From: Pseudonocardia sp. SCN 73-27
GTDB lineage: Bacteria > Actinomycetota > Actinomycetes > Mycobacteriales > Pseudonocardiaceae
Length of the DNA stretch: 64,000 nt
Direction: 5' to 3'
Assembly (NCBI GenBank): GCA_001725415.1
Contig: MEGH01000099.1
Span: 26,967-90,966 of the forward strand
The notes beneath the pieces were generated by a model, which was not told the origin of the DNA, searched no databases, and saw only the letters and a program-made list of their open reading frames with translations. Of this stretch, positions 51,806 through 59,625 are shown piece after piece (position 1 is the stretch's first letter; the number at the start of each line of letters is the position of its first letter). The position numbers were made by a program, and so were the translations under genes.

Positions 51806-52189
51806 TCAGGATGCTCCGCCACACAGCCACATTTCGTGCCACGACCCGTGCCACGGCAGGGTCGCCAGAACATCTTCCGGCCCGCGCGCCAGGCCCTCGC
51901 CGCCGATGAACACCTCGGGCAACGTGCTCCCGACCTCACGAGCGGCGTCGGCGTGGCGCCAGCGCATCGCGGCGAAGTGCCCCAGCTTCAGACCCGCACC
52001 AGTCCCCGAGCCGGCGCCGAGCACGATCACCGCGGCTGGCACCTCGGGGTGCCGCGCCTGAATCGCCGCTCACGCGCCCTCCAGCGCGGCGACCATTGGT
52101 GAGCTGATCCCGGGCGTTGACCTCGTCGTGTCAGTGGTCGTGTCACCGATCGCGTCGATGCCGGTGGTGGTGTTGTCGAGTGCGGTCAT
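51806..52189 (-). pseudogene. Mobile-element protein, nonsense-mutated and truncated
   Basis: The ATG at 52189 (GGAGG upstream) encodes MTALDNTTTGIDAIGDTTTD, then ISSPMVAALEGA, then TGA at 52070. The same frame continues AAIQARHPEVPAAVIVLGAG SGTG, LKLGHFAAMRWRH and VFIGGEGLARGPEDVLATL, a pattern I associate with conserved actinomycete element proteins. The TGA replaces an expected Trp codon. The 3' end is lost where sequence enters the CGTGCCACG repeats near 51860, before the HE-type motif. Confidence 0.6.
51835..51858 (+). repeat. Att-flanking paired repeat (CGTGCCACG type)
   Basis: 24-bp unit with CGTGCCACG twice. It differs by 3 bases from the unit at 33774, and both lie 94-102 bp right of their att core. 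It truncates the element gene on the minus strand. Confidence 0.5.
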
Positions 52190-53070
52190 GCTGGCCTCCG
52201 CGAACGCCGAGGGCCTGTCGGCCCGTCCCCTTGGGGTGGCGGGGCGTTGTGTTCCCCGCCGCCGTAAGGCGTCCCAGCGCGGCCGTCGAGGCTCGCGCTC
52301 AAGGGCGGCCGCAGGCCGTCGCCGCAGGCGATGCGCAGCGCAGCGGAGCACCCTTGACCGGGAGGTCGGCCGTGCTAAGCCAAGGGCCGACAGGCCCCCG
52401 CCGAAGGCGGTCGACCATCAGTTGCTCGCCTGCGCAGCCCTGAGCGCCGCCCTGATCGCGGCTACGCTGACGCGGCCGAGCCTGTCGATCACCGTGCCGG
52501 CCAGAACTTCGCGGGAGGTAGCTCGTGACACAACTGCCGAAGGCAGAGCCGTCCCAGCCAGGCTCGCCGCGCTGCTGGGGCTGCGATGGCGAGTTCGCGT
52601 AGGTCAGGGTTGCCCGGTTGGGCCCCAGACCGGAGGTGATGATCCGCCTGGGCTGCGCGCGCTTCGTCCACCGGCGCGCTCTCGCTCGTCGCAAACGTGC
52701 ACCGCTGGACACCCCTCCGCGCGGTCCGTAACGGCATCCAACGAGCGCGACTGATCATCGAGAATGGCCGACACCGACACCGATCTACGCATTCCTGCAC
52801 ACGCTGGCCCGGTTCCGACCACGACTCACCCCGTCCGGCTCGAGGTACTCCACCACGAGGCTTGCCCGTTGGTCGCCCCGCCTCTGGAGCTGGCGCATGC
52901 GTGCGTTAGTCGGGCGTCGACGCAGTCGTCAGCGCGCACATGGCGAGTAGCCGTCCCCGACCGTCATTCTTGACGGTCGCGACGTGATGGGTGTGCGACA
53001 CGTGCAGGCTCCTCGACATACCGACCCGAGAGCAGCTCGTCGGCGCCGTACTGGCTGCGGCGTCGCAGCG
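52190..53070. other. 881-bp region without a supportable gene
   Basis: Several frames are open because of high GC, but none has a ribosome-binding site, codon bias or recognisable motif. Around 52255-52400 there are GC-rich inverted stretches (GGGCCGACAGGCCCCCG and similar) typical of element non-coding DNA. Probably decayed island DNA upstream of the arsenic genes. Confidence 0.5.
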
Positions 53071-53511
53071 CTAGAAGTTTTGGGGAGTGCCAATGGCCTT
53101 CGCGAGCAGTTCGTCGCGGAGAGGGTCGACCCTGCGGTGGATGTCGTCGCGGATGAGGCGCATCCGCTCGGCTCCGTCGATACCTCGTTCTGACGGTTCG
53201 TCGGTGTCCCAATTCCGCAGCTCGACACCGTCGGGCACCACGACGGTAGCCTCACGGCCAAGGGTGACGACGAGGTCGACGCTGCGCAGCAGGTCTGGGT
53301 CGATCGGCTTGGGGTGTTCTTCACCGATGTCGACGCCCACCTCACGAAGGGACGTGACGGACTCCATGTTGAGGCGCGGGCCCGGGTCGGTGCCCGCGGA
53401 GTGGACCTCGACGTCATCGCCGGCGGCGTGGCGCATGAGCCCGGCAGCCATTTGGGACTTGCCGCCGTTGCGGACGCACACGAACAGGACCGACGGCTTC
53501 TGCTCGGTCAC
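53071..53511 (-). CDS. Arsenate reductase-type LMW phosphatase (mycothiol ArsC-like)
   Basis: 146 residues of the low-molecular-weight phosphatase fold. The P-loop is CVRNGGKSQ (Cys12, Lys18 in place of the usual Arg of C-x5-R). The general-acid Asp region is near WDTDEPSERG. This Lys variant is familiar in actinobacterial arsenate-mycothiol transferases. The likely role is forming the arseno-mycothiol adduct and/or reducing arsenate in the cytoplasm. GTGA overlap with the preceding arsC. Last gene of the acr3-arsC-arsC run. Confidence 0.8.
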   Translation of the reverse strand: MTEQKPSVLFVCVRNGGKSQMAAGLMRHAAGDDVEVHSAGTDPGPRLNMESVTSLREVGVDIGEEHPKPIDPDLLRSVDLVVTLGREATVVVPDGVELRNWDTDEPSERGIDGAERMRLIRDDIHRRVDPLRDELLAKAIGTPQNF

Positions 53512-53924
53512 GAGGTGCTCACCTGGGTCGTGAGTTCGGCGAGCAGCTCGCGGACGCGGCGGTCGATGTCGTCGCGGATGGGGCGAACCTCGGCGACCGA
53601 CTTGCCAGCCGGGTCGGTGAGGTCCCAGTCCAGGTAGCGCTTGCCCGGAAAGACAGGGCAGGCGTCCCCGCAGCCCATTGTGATCACCACGTCAGAGGCC
53701 TGGACGGCGTCCGTTGTGAGCTTCTTGGGGACCTCGCCGGCGAGGTCGATACCGACCTCGGCCATGACTTCGAGGACTGCGGGATTGACCTCATCGGCTG
53801 GGGTCGAGCCCGCCGACCGGACGCTGACGGCGCCGTTCGCGTGGTGCTGCAGCAGCGCTGCGGCCATCTGCGACCGGCCGGCATTGTGGACGCAGACGAA
53901 CAAGACCTCAGGAATCTCGGGCAT
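53508..53924 (-). CDS. arsC: Arsenate reductase (thioredoxin/mycothiol-type ArsC)
   Basis: 138 residues. P-loop CVHNAGRSQMA (Cys11, Arg17), TMGCGDACPVFPGKRYLDWDLTDP (redox-Cys segment and Asp of the DP motif) and C-terminal RDDIDRRVRELL are standard for the LMW-phosphatase ArsC class. Converts As(V) to As(III), which Acr3 then exports. GAGGAG precedes the ATG. 23 bp downstream of acr3. Confidence 0.9.
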   Translation of the reverse strand: MPEIPEVLFVCVHNAGRSQMAAALLQHHANGAVSVRSAGSTPADEVNPAVLEVMAEVGIDLAGEVPKKLTTDAVQASDVVITMGCGDACPVFPGKRYLDWDLTDPAGKSVAEVRPIRDDIDRRVRELLAELTTQVSTS

Positions 53925-53947
53925 CAGAGTCTCCTCGAATTGGCGGG

Positions 53948-55051
53948 TCAGCGGTCCACGTCGGTTCGTGCGGGCCACCAGCGGCGCCGCAGCGCAAGCG
54001 AGACGTAGACCAGAGCGACAAGGACCGGGACCTCGATCAGCGGCCCGACGACACCGGCGAGGGCCTGACCTGAGGTGACACCGAAGGTGGCGATGGCAAC
54101 GGCGATGGCAAGTTCGAAATTGTTCCCTGCGGCGGTGAAGGCGAGCGTTGCGGAGCGTTCGTACTGCAGGCCGACAAGCTTGGCCAGCCCTAGGGACCCG
54201 AACCACATGAGCGCGAAGTAGACGAGCAGGGGCAGCGCGATCCGTGCAACGTCGAGGGGCCGGGACGTGATGGCGTCGCCCTGCAATGCGAACAGGATGA
54301 CGATGGTGAACAGCAGGCCGTAGAGCGCGAATGGACCCACCCGGGGAATGAACTTCTCCTCGTACCAGGTGCGGCCCTTGGCCTTCTCCCCCAGCCTGCG
54401 GCTGAGGTACCCGGCGACCAGCGGGATACCCAGGAAGATGAGCACTGAGCGGGCGATCTGCCAAGCGGACACATCGAGGTCGGCCTGTGGGAGACCCAGC
54501 CAGCCCGGCAAGACAGACAGATAGAACCAGCCCAGGCCGGCGAACGCGATCACCTGAAACACGGAGTTGATCGCGACCAGGACAGCTGCGGCTTCGCGGT
54601 CACCGCAGGCGAGGTCGTTCCAGATGATGACCATGGCGATGCAGCGTGCGAGACCGACGATGATCAGGCCGGTCCGGTACTCGGGCAGGTCGGGCAGCAT
54701 CAACCAGGCCAGGGCGAACATCACCGCCGGCCCGATGATCCAGTTAAGGACGAGTGAGGTGATCAGCAGCCGGCGGTCGCCGGTCACGGTGCCGAGGCGG
54801 TCGTAGCGGACCTTGGCCAACACGGGATACATCATGATCAGTAGGCCGAGCGCGATCGGCAGTGAGACACCGTCGATGGCAATGGCATCGAGAGCGGAGC
54901 CCAGTCCGGGGATCAGCCGGCCGGCGCCGAGCCCGACGACCATCGCGGCAATGATCCAAACGGGGAGGAACCGGTCGAGAGTGGACAGGCGCTTCGCGAC
55001 GGGGGCATCTGGCCCCGTCGAGGAGGTGTTGGTCTCGGGGGTGGCGCTCAT
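53948..55051 (-). CDS. acr3: Arsenite efflux transporter Acr3
   Basis: 367 residues, 10 TM segments, BART-superfamily Acr3. The arsenite-path Cys lies in TM4 within GLARCIAMVIIWNDLACGD, and AGNNFELAIAVAIATFG in TM9 is the conserved discontinuous helix. PMF-driven export of As(OH)3/arsenite. The start overlaps the ArsR stop (ATGA), so it is directly under the repressor's operon, followed by two arsC genes. Confidence 0.92.
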   Translation of the reverse strand: MSATPETNTSSTGPDAPVAKRLSTLDRFLPVWIIAAMVVGLGAGRLIPGLGSALDAIAIDGVSLPIALGLLIMMYPVLAKVRYDRLGTVTGDRRLLITSLVLNWIIGPAVMFALAWLMLPDLPEYRTGLIIVGLARCIAMVIIWNDLACGDREAAAVLVAINSVFQVIAFAGLGWFYLSVLPGWLGLPQADLDVSAWQIARSVLIFLGIPLVAGYLSRRLGEKAKGRTWYEEKFIPRVGPFALYGLLFTIVILFALQGDAITSRPLDVARIALPLLVYFALMWFGSLGLAKLVGLQYERSATLAFTAAGNNFELAIAVAIATFGVTSGQALAGVVGPLIEVPVLVALVYVSLALRRRWWPARTDVDR

Positions 55052-55431
55052 TCGGGGCGGTCGCTTTCCTCAGGCGTGCAGCGGCTTGCCAACGGTGTGG
55101 TTGTGGGGTCCAGGACGTTGGCGAGGTGGCGAATCACGTCCGGGACGGTGCGGTAGTAGATCCAGGTGCCGCGACGCTCGCCTGTGATGAGTCCGGCCGT
55201 ACGCAGCACCTTCAGGTGGTGGCTGATGGTCGGGCCCGTCAGCTCGAAGGCGCCGGTCAGGTCGCACACACAGGCTTCGCCGTTGTCGTGGGCCGCGATC
55301 AGCGAGACGAGTCGGAGTCGCACGGGGTCGCCGAGCGCCTTGAACGCTAGAGCGAGTGCGGCGGCCTCGTCGGCGCTCAGCGGGACCGGACCGCCCATGG
55401 GAGTCGTGCCCAGCGACATCAAGTTCGACAC
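55048..55431 (-). CDS. arsR: ArsR-family arsenic-responsive repressor
   Basis: About 127 residues, winged-helix ArsR/SmtB fold. ALGDPVRLRLVSLIAAHDNGEACVCDLTGAFELTG contains the ACVCDL metal site (two Cys) just before the recognition helix, followed by PTISHHLKVLRTAGLITGERRGTWIYY. As(III) binding to the Cys pair releases DNA. First gene of arsR-acr3-arsC-arsC. Start is GTG 55431 (AGATAGG upstream) or ATG 55419. The 66 bp to the next arsC on the left should hold its operator. Confidence 0.88.
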   Translation of the reverse strand: MSNLMSLGTTPMGGPVPLSADEAAALALAFKALGDPVRLRLVSLIAAHDNGEACVCDLTGAFELTGPTISHHLKVLRTAGLITGERRGTWIYYRTVPDVIRHLANVLDPTTTPLASRCTPEESDRPE

Positions 55432-55497
55432 GCGCCTATCTTCACGCTTGTCGAAACACATCCACAACCCATGATCGAGTGATGTGGACAACGCTCG

Positions 55498-56154
55498 TCA
55501 CGGTGCGGCGGGGACATTCATCTCGTCGAGGAGGTTCCGGACCCGCCGTTCGACGTCGTCGCGGATCGACCGCACGTCCTCGACGTCGAGGCCGTCGGGG
55601 TCGTTCACCGGCCAGTCGATGTAGCGGCGGCCCGGGAACACCGGGCAGGCATCGCCGCAGCCCATCGTGACCACGACGTCCGCAGCCCGCACTACCTCAT
55701 CGGTCCACGGCTTCGGGTACTCGTCCGCAATGTTGATTCCCCGCTCGGCCATCGCGACGACCGCGGCGGGGTTGATCCGCTCCGCAGGGTCGGAACCGCC
55801 GGACCAGGCGATGGCTCGATCGCCTGCGAGGTGCTCGAAGAAACCGAGGGCCATCTGGGAACGACCAGCATTGTGGGTACACAGGAACAGCACGACAGGA
55901 ACACCTTCGTCGCGCTTGCCCTCAACCTTCGCAAGCGCTCGGAGGCGTTGGCGCGCAAAGCGTTCGGCGAGCAGCGGCAGGTAGTTCAGGACGACAGCAC
56001 GGCCGGCGAACTCGTCGTAGGAACTGTGGAGAAACCGTTCGATGGTCTCGGTCCCGAACACTCCGTCGAATGCGCGCTGGAGGTTCGAGGCGGCCGTCTT
56101 GAGGGCGATCTGCTGATCGACGGACAGGTCGGGGTGGCTGTAGACAGACCTCAT
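55498..56154 (-). CDS. arsC: Arsenate reductase with N-terminal helical domain
   Basis: 218 residues in two parts. Residues 1-80 are a three-helix region (QQIALKTAASNLQRAFDGVFG, IERFLHSSYDEFAG) common in actinobacterial ArsC. Residues ~87-218 are the LMW-phosphatase ArsC domain with CTHNAGRSQ (Cys92, Arg98), TMGCGDACPVFPGRRYIDWPVNDP and C-terminal RDDVERRVRNLL. The N-terminal helices may dimerise the enzyme. Its ATG overlaps the stop of the upstream ArsR-ArsC fusion gene, so they are cotranscribed. Confidence 0.88.
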   Translation of the reverse strand: MRSVYSHPDLSVDQQIALKTAASNLQRAFDGVFGTETIERFLHSSYDEFAGRAVVLNYLPLLAERFARQRLRALAKVEGKRDEGVPVVLFLCTHNAGRSQMALGFFEHLAGDRAIAWSGGSDPAERINPAAVVAMAERGINIADEYPKPWTDEVVRAADVVVTMGCGDACPVFPGRRYIDWPVNDPDGLDVEDVRSIRDDVERRVRNLLDEMNVPAAP

Positions 56155-56873
56155 GAGGTGCTCCGTTCTTCGGGGTGGGTGGTCGTGGGCACTCGGACGG
56201 ACGAGGACAGTCGCGCTATGCGATCGCTCAGGTCGTCGACAACGCCGTCGAAGGCTGCGGGATCGCCGTCACGGACCGGGTCGGGGATCGACCAGTGCAC
56301 GGCCGAGCGGCCGTCGTGGTCCGCCAGGTGTTCGTGGGCGTTGTCGCACACCGTCACAACTAAGTCGGACGGCGCGAGGACTGCGTCGAGGTGCTGTGGC
56401 CGCGCCTGGACCAGGGAGAGGTGGCGACGCCGCGCTGCGGCGACCGCGCCCGGGTGCACCTCCGAGGCGGGGTCGGTCCCTGCCGAGGTCGCCGGCACGG
56501 TGCTGGCGTCGTTCCACAGCGCGACGGCGAGTTGCGAGCGGGCAGAATTCTGGGTGCAGACGAAGACGACCCGCTGAGCGGTCAGCGGGGCCCCGAGCGC
56601 ACAGAGGTCGCCGAGCCGTTCCCGGACGAGGGCGACATAGGTTCGGCGCCGGTCGCCTTCGGAGCGATGCCGCGCCACCAGCCCGACGCCGTCGAGCACA
56701 CGCAGGTGGTGAGCGATCAAGTTTGACGGCATACCCAGCCGTTCGCCGAGTTCCCCTGGGGACGCCTCACCGATCGAGAGCGCATCAACGATGGCGAGGC
56801 GGCCGGCGTCGCCGAGCGCCGCGTGGATGGCAGCACGCCGCTCCACGTCCCTGGCACCACTCTCAGCGTTCAT
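56151..56873 (-). CDS. ArsR-ArsC fusion protein (HTH repressor + LMW phosphatase domain)
   Basis: 240 residues joining two usually separate proteins. Residues ~10-90 are an ArsR-type winged helix (ALGDAGRLAIVDALSIGEASPGELGERLGMPSNLIAHHLRVLD). Residues ~100-235 are a LMW-phosphatase/ArsC domain with CTQNSARSQ (Cys106, Arg112) and VTVCDNAHEHL, with a modified DP loop (SIPDPVRDGD). The HTH lacks the CVC arsenic site. Sensing may occur through the fused phosphatase-like domain, or the fusion may autoregulate its own operon. It has its own promoter. Confidence 0.82.
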   Translation of the reverse strand: MNAESGARDVERRAAIHAALGDAGRLAIVDALSIGEASPGELGERLGMPSNLIAHHLRVLDGVGLVARHRSEGDRRRTYVALVRERLGDLCALGAPLTAQRVVFVCTQNSARSQLAVALWNDASTVPATSAGTDPASEVHPGAVAAARRRHLSLVQARPQHLDAVLAPSDLVVTVCDNAHEHLADHDGRSAVHWSIPDPVRDGDPAAFDGVVDDLSDRIARLSSSVRVPTTTHPEERSTS

Positions 56874-56910
56874 TGACTCAATGATGACTGAGGCATTGGG
56901 ACGGTGTCAA
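56871..56910 (-). promoter_or_regulatory. Promoter and palindrome at the ArsR-ArsC fusion gene
   Basis: On the minus strand TTGACA (56910-56905), 17-nt spacer, TCATCA (56887-56882), then the ATG only ~8 nt after the -10, implying a leaderless transcript. CATTG-ACT-CAATG (56871-56883) is a perfect inverted repeat over the -10/start codon, and another CATTG lies at 56894. Likely autoregulatory operator. The -35 overlaps the MFS gene's 3' end. Confidence 0.5.
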
Positions 56911-58175
56911 TCGGTAGTTCTGTCCGAATCGGCCTCAGCATGCTCGGGCAAGGTGCGCACATGCGCCGGGACCGAGCCGACCGCAAGCGCGGCGCCCGCG
57001 GCTGCAACTGCGGCGAGCAACCAGAACACGGCCGTGTAGCCGCCGAACACCACGGCGAGCGCGGCACCCGCCCATGGCGAGACCGCCGTGGCAATCATCG
57101 AGGGCGCGGACAGCAGTCCGTTGAGCCTCCCGTAGTGGGCCGCGCCCCAGCGGTCGCTGATGGCGGTGGCCTGCAGCAGGGTGAAGATTCCCCGTGCCGC
57201 GCCGGCCAGCATCGCCACGGCGATCAGCAGACCGGCCGGGCCCGGAATCAGCGCGAGCAAGGCCGTCGCCGCCGCCGACAGCCCCAGGATCGTCACGCCT
57301 CGCGCCTTGACGCTGAGTACTCGGTCGAGTCGACCGTAGAGGAGCCGCCCGCACACCTGACCCACCCCGCCCAGGCCCAGCGCCCACGCCGCGAGCGAAG
57401 TCGACAACCCGCGCTCGATAAGCAACGGGACCTGGTTGACCACGACCGCGAATGCACTGAACGTGCCCAACGCGACGGCCGTGACCAGCATCCAGAAAGC
57501 GCGGCTGCGCGCCACCGCCCCCGGCGCCGAGGCGACGGGACTGTCGTCCTCGGCGCGGTCCACGTCGGTAGCTTCGGGTTCAGGCCAGCGACCGTGCAGG
57601 CCGAGCACGTGCGCGGGGATCGTGACGACGGCGAGGACGATCGCGAGGACGACATAGGTGTGCCGCCACCCGAGGGGACCCAACAGCGCCGCGGTCAGCG
57701 GGGCGAAGATCGTGCTCGCGAGTCCTGCAAGCAGGGTCAGGATCGTCAGGGCCCGGACCCGGCGCGGACCCCACCACCGGGTCAGGGCGGCGAAGGCCGG
57801 CGGGTAGAGGGTGCCTGCCATCGCGAAACCGGCCAGTACCCAGGCAGCAAAGAAAATCGGCAGGGTCGGCGCCCACGCGACCCCGAGGGTTGCAGGAACG
57901 GCCAGTACCGAGCCGACCGTCATCACCGGTCGAGGGCCGACCCTGTCGAGCAGCCGTCCCGACCAGATCCCGACCAGCGCGGACACGACGAGTCCCGCCG
58001 AGAACGCTGCTGTGATCGTAGAGACCGGCCACCCTGTGTCCGTGGCGATCGACGGGGCCAGCACCGGGAAGGCGTAGTACAGCACGCCCCAGCTGACGAT
58101 CTCTGTCACGCACAGCACGGCGAGCACCCGTCGCAGTCCATCGCCGGTCAGCGTCTCGGCGCTCGCCTGCTGCAC
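56907..58175 (-). CDS. MFS transporter in the arsenic cluster
   Basis: 422 residues, 12 TM. GVLYYAFPVLAPSIATDTGWP, SALVGIWSGRLLDRVGPRPVM (loop 2-3 motif) and AMAGTLYPPAFAALTRWWGPRRVRAL place it in the OFA/MCT-like MFS group. In ars operons MFS proteins can export arsenical conjugates (ArsJ and others), so it probably exports a modified arsenical, but the substrate is not readable. The GTG at 58175 has GGGAGG 7 nt upstream. It is 16 bp from the ArsO-like gene and likely cotranscribed with it. Confidence 0.78.
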   Translation of the reverse strand: MQQASAETLTGDGLRRVLAVLCVTEIVSWGVLYYAFPVLAPSIATDTGWPVSTITAAFSAGLVVSALVGIWSGRLLDRVGPRPVMTVGSVLAVPATLGVAWAPTLPIFFAAWVLAGFAMAGTLYPPAFAALTRWWGPRRVRALTILTLLAGLASTIFAPLTAALLGPLGWRHTYVVLAIVLAVVTIPAHVLGLHGRWPEPEATDVDRAEDDSPVASAPGAVARSRAFWMLVTAVALGTFSAFAVVVNQVPLLIERGLSTSLAAWALGLGGVGQVCGRLLYGRLDRVLSVKARGVTILGLSAAATALLALIPGPAGLLIAVAMLAGAARGIFTLLQATAISDRWGAAHYGRLNGLLSAPSMIATAVSPWAGAALAVVFGGYTAVFWLLAAVAAAGAALAVGSVPAHVRTLPEHAEADSDRTTD

Positions 58176-58191
58176 GCTCGATCCTCCCGCC

Positions 58192-59553
58192 TCAGTCCTG
58201 TGGGCGTCCCATGAACAGGCTGACAGGCTCGGCCGACGCTCCGCAGCATCCGCCGGCCGCCGCGCCGTCCGGGTCGTCGAACAGTCCCGCGCCACCGCAC
58301 ACCCCGGTGTCGGGCAGCACCAGCTCCACGCGCTCGGCAGCCTCCCGGTCACCGGCGATGGCGGCGACCACTGAGCGAACCTGCTCGTAGCCGGTCATCG
58401 CCAGGAACGTCGGCGCCCGGCCGTAGGCCTTCATCCCGACCAGGAACACGCCCGGCTCGGGCTGGGCGAGCTCGGTCGCGCCGTGCGGGTACACGGTGCC
58501 GCACGAGTGCACGTTCGGGTCGATCAGCGGGGCCAGCGCTCGCGGCGCCTGCAACACGGGGTCGAGGTCCAGGCGCAGCTCGGAGAGCCACGACAGGTCC
58601 GGTCGGAACCCGGTCACCACGACGACCTCGGCGACCGGGTCCAGGCGCCGTCCGTCGTCCCCGACGACGACCAGGCCGTCGCCGACCGTCTCGACGGCCG
58701 CGGTGCGGAACCCGGTCACGGTGCTGATGTGCCCGGCCGCCACGGCCTGCGCGGCCCGGCTGCCCAGCGCGCCGCGCGCCGGGAGCTCGTCGGCGTCTCC
58801 GCCGCCGAAGGTGTCGCCGACCTGGCCACGACGCAGCAGCCAGTCGACGTGCGTCCCCGGCTCCTGCTCGGCGAGCTCGGCGAAGGCGACCAGCGCGGTC
58901 AGCGCCGAGTGCCCGCTACCGGCCACGGCGATCCGCCGGCCCGCGTAGCGGCTGCGCACGGCCGGGTCGGTCAGGTCGGGGGCCTGGTAGACGATCCGGT
59001 CCACCGCCGACGTCTCCCCCAGCGCGGGCAGGCCGTCGGCACCCAGCGGGTTCGGGCCTGTCCAGGTGCCGGACGCGTCGATCAGCGCTCGCGCCGTCAC
59101 CCTCTGCTCGGTGCCGTCGGCGCCGAGCACGTGCACCGTCAGCGGCTCGCTGTCGCGGCCGGCGTCCACAACCCGGTCACGACCTCGGCGTGCGACCCCG
59201 ACCACCCGGGAGCCGAACCGCACCCGCTCCCCCAACACTCCGGCCAGGGGCTCGAGGTAGCGCTCGGCCCACTCCTGACCGGTCGGGTAGCTCTCCGGGT
59301 CCGGTGCTGTCCACCCCGTGGGCGCCAACAGCTTCTCCGCCGCCGGGTCGACCAGCTCGGCCCACCGGGAGAACAGCCGGACGTGGTGCCACTGCCGCAC
59401 GCTCGTCCCCGCACCCGACCCGGCCTCCAACACCAGCACCGACAGGTCCCGCTCGACCAGCCGCGCCGCGGCAGCCAGCCCGACCGGCCCCGCGCCAACC
59501 ACGACGACCGGCAACTCGGTCTCGTCCACGACAACTCCTTCATCGACGCTCAT
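58192..59553 (-). CDS. arsO: ArsO-like flavin-dependent monooxygenase
   Basis: 453 residues. VVVVGAGPVGLAAAARL is the FAD GxGxxG motif, AVAGSGHSALTALVAFAELA the second nucleotide-binding motif, and VVVTGFRPDLSWL the ATG-like motif of flavoprotein monooxygenases/thioredoxin-reductase relatives. ArsO-family proteins lie in ars clusters and are thought to oxidise arsenicals; activity is inferred. The C-terminus has a Cys cluster (VCGGAGLF and GGCCGAS) that could bind As(III). The start codon lies inside an operator copy. Divergent from the ArsR-ArsN gene. Confidence 0.78.
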   Translation of the reverse strand: MSVDEGVVVDETELPVVVVGAGPVGLAAAARLVERDLSVLVLEAGSGAGTSVRQWHHVRLFSRWAELVDPAAEKLLAPTGWTAPDPESYPTGQEWAERYLEPLAGVLGERVRFGSRVVGVARRGRDRVVDAGRDSEPLTVHVLGADGTEQRVTARALIDASGTWTGPNPLGADGLPALGETSAVDRIVYQAPDLTDPAVRSRYAGRRIAVAGSGHSALTALVAFAELAEQEPGTHVDWLLRRGQVGDTFGGGDADELPARGALGSRAAQAVAAGHISTVTGFRTAAVETVGDGLVVVGDDGRRLDPVAEVVVVTGFRPDLSWLSELRLDLDPVLQAPRALAPLIDPNVHSCGTVYPHGATELAQPEPGVFLVGMKAYGRAPTFLAMTGYEQVRSVVAAIAGDREAAERVELVLPDTGVCGGAGLFDDPDGAAAGGCCGASAEPVSLFMGRPQD

Positions 59554-59616
59554 CGATATGCCGCCGCGGACTGTATCGACGCTCATCGATTGACGCAACC
59601 ATCGATGAGCGTCGAT
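59542..59616. promoter_or_regulatory. Divergent ars promoter region with three 16-bp operator copies
   Basis: ATCGACGCTCATCGAT occurs at 59542-59557 and 59575-59590, and its reverse complement at 59601-59616. For arsO (minus): TTGCGT (59598-59593), 17 nt, TACAGT (59575-59570), with copy 2 in the spacer; copy 1 spans the arsO ATG. For the ArsR-ArsN gene (plus): TTGACG (59590-59595), 18 nt, GATACT (59614-59619), with copy 3 in the spacer. Both promoters can thus be shut by one repressor, presumably the ArsR domain encoded at 59626. Confidence 0.75.
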
Positions 59617-59625
59617 ACTGGCGGC

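Noticed and set aside
52128-52973. Small genes in the gap before the arsenic island
   Set aside because: Frames are open only because of GC richness; no start signals or family patterns.
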